Origin: Mastigias papua
Taxonomy: Eukaryota > Cnidaria > Scyphozoa > Rhizostomeae > Mastigiidae
Direction: 5' to 3'
DNA length: 64,000 bases
Assembly (NCBI GenBank): GCA_964019165.1
Contig: OZ025283.1
Span: 5,888,501-5,952,500 of the forward strand
Below the pieces are notes generated by a model. It saw nothing but the letters and a program-made list of their open reading frames with translations. It made no database searches and was not told where the DNA came from. This document shows, one piece after another, positions 62,512 through 64,000 of the stretch. Each line of letters starts with the position of its first letter. The first letter of the stretch is position 1. The position numbers and the translations under genes are program-made.

Positions 62512-62760
62512 TAAGTCTTTTCCTGTACGTCCCTTACGGGGCCTAGGCTGACCCTGAGGTCAGTGTTGCCTTCAAATTGTTTGGAAGAGGTGATTGAGTC
62601 GGCCACACTCAATCCACTCTGTTACCCCAACAGTTACTAATCAGAGCTGCAGCCTGAAGCTGCTGTGCCTGACTTTCACTGAAGGGGCCTGGTTGGACAG
62701 TTTGCCACAGGTCGTCAACATCTGCCCCAATTCTGAATCTTCGCGAAATGAATCACTATC
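62512..62760 (-). mobile_element. non-autonomous retroelement, copy 3, 5'-truncated
   Basis: Same unit and orientation as 16213-16497 and 29008-29330. It stops at AATGAATCACTATC (62760), where the other copies continue with AACTTAAGGGCAGAG, i.e. 5' truncation as expected of target-primed reverse transcription. Confidence 0.82.
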
Positions 62761-64000
62761 TTAGACCGCACCGCATTCTCTAAGACCATGCTAAAATAGG
62801 AACTGGTACTAGGACCAATTGTAGGCCCCAGTAAGAAATGTGTGCATAACTCACATGTGAAAACGATGTTGACCATAGTAGTATGTGGGTCTCTCATTGG
62901 ATTGGGAGAAGTACTTTCTCAACAATACAATAAGTTAGCATAAGTTCTGTTATTCCTCTTACCCAATATTTTTGTTAATTTGTAGTGACATGTATGGTTC
63001 TAACAAAAAGGTCATTTTTCCATTGCACCATGAGTAATGACAATAAACTACAATGCCCTGTATTAGTAAAGTCCTGCTATGAAGATCATCATAAAATGGG
63101 TATCTGAAAGTATAAAAACTACAAACCTTAATTCCTTATTCTAAAATTTTGCTTTTCCATCTAATGATAAAAAGGAAGATGGCTATGGATGTTGTTGTAG
63201 TTGGATAAAGATAAATGATAAAGTATAAAAAGAGCATTTACAGTATACAAACATACAAAATGTTCGAGCTAGGCCACTTATGATTAGGAATCCCGTACGT
63301 AAAACTGTATCTATTCGCTATACATACAAGTCTTCTCATCGTCGTTTTGTTGCCGATCATTTCATCTTTTACAGATACCTGAACAAGCATTGCGCCCTCG
63401 AAACCATCAATAGTATCTTGATCCACTGAGACATGCCTGAGCCACAAGAAGGCCAATCAATCAAACCATTTTCAAGTTTCACTTCATACTCCAAGATTTC
63501 TATCCCCATGATTTTTCATTCATCCTAAGAACTTGTAATCTTGGAAGGTCTTAACTTTTTTCCCATCCTACAGCCCTACAAATTATCATCTTTCGAATCT
63601 AAAATATACAAACTTCATGAATTTCACTTCCACTTAGTCTTTCTCTTTCGTCCTTTTCCTCAAAATTGCTAGTTTAAAAACTTAAAAATAAAAAATTTTA
63701 AAATTCTACTCCATATCTGTAGCTGAAGGAGACAGATGATACATAAGACTTCAGATCAGTCTCTTCAATTTTGAAATTTCATTTTAATATCTATTTAAAT
63801 TATTTGGAAAGAACTTTTTCGCTTAACTTTTCAAATTGGTAGAGACTGAAATTCCATTATGTCTAACAGATACCCTGGAAAGCAAAGACTGTTTTCATAG
63901 AATAATTCTTAAATGATAGGGACAGTAAGCAGAAGCACTTACAGGAGTGTAAGAGTAAGGGGCGTAGCACTGGAAATTTTTTGTGGGCGACGCCCTTGAA
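62761..64000. other. no feature seen
   Basis: The 72-codon minus-strand frame at 63456-63238 reads like protein in part (GAMLVQVSVKDEMIGNKTTM), but I cannot place it. Confidence 0.4.

Noticed and set aside
63238..63456. 72-codon minus-strand ORF as a gene
   Set aside because: Reads partly protein-like, but no family, splice sites or neighbouring exons could be found.

Overview
The window is metazoan nuclear DNA. It is AT-rich, has spliced genes with introns from about 0.1 kb to 9.5 kb, carries very long (AT)n, (TG)n and (ATC)n microsatellites, and is packed with non-LTR retroelement debris. The retroelement families (an RTE-clade LINE with an APE domain, CR1/jockey-like LINEs, Penelope-like terminal motifs, tRNA-headed SINEs) and the gene structure suggest an aquatic invertebrate. 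A cnidarian or another early-branching or lophotrochozoan animal is a guess, not a demonstration.

The one confidently identified gene is on the minus strand from 19489 to 766 and runs off the left edge. It is an EFA6/PSD-type Arf6 guanine-nucleotide exchange factor. I rebuilt nine exons by hand; every splice phase agrees. Exons 1-3 encode an N-terminal PDZ domain, exon 4 is a 1.85-kb disordered linker, and exons 4-9 encode most of a Sec7 domain. The PH domain and coiled coil expected downstream must lie beyond base 1. Intron 1 (9.5 kb) and intron 3 (2.4 kb) are full of (AT)n arrays, inverted repeats and retroelement fragments.

Layout: 1-19.5 kb, EFA6/PSD gene; 19.5-25.4 kb, a ~105-bp satellite and a TIR element; 25.6-26.6 kb, CR1-like LINE 3' end; 26.9-27.9 kb, unidentified coding-like sequence; 28.3-29.3 kb, Penelope-like motifs, a tRNA-like insertion and a non-autonomous retroelement; 29.4-32.4 kb, decayed RTE LINE; 33-41 kb, scattered unidentified exon-like ORFs and a ~285-bp satellite with an exact 684-bp tandem duplication; 42-46 kb, dispersed repeats; 46.4-50 kb, a 3.6-kb inverted repeat with ~1.35-kb arms; 50-64 kb, mostly unannotatable sequence with a foldback, minisatellites and a third copy of the non-autonomous element.

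The most unusual signal is a set of hairpin (foldback) insertions lying in or beside (AT)n arrays. One, at 7327-7445, has two perfect 58-bp arms, and each arm contains the parts of a type-I hammerhead ribozyme: CUGACGA, GAAA, a 4-bp stem III, a UUC cleavage triplet and an abutting 6-bp stem I. At least three other hairpin or repeat units (17.48, 17.95 and 51.2 kb) carry the related minimal pattern CUGANGA-hairpin-GAAACGUU known from Penelope-like element terminal repeats. No Penelope-like protein is visible here, so these look like non-autonomous, ribozyme-bearing copies.
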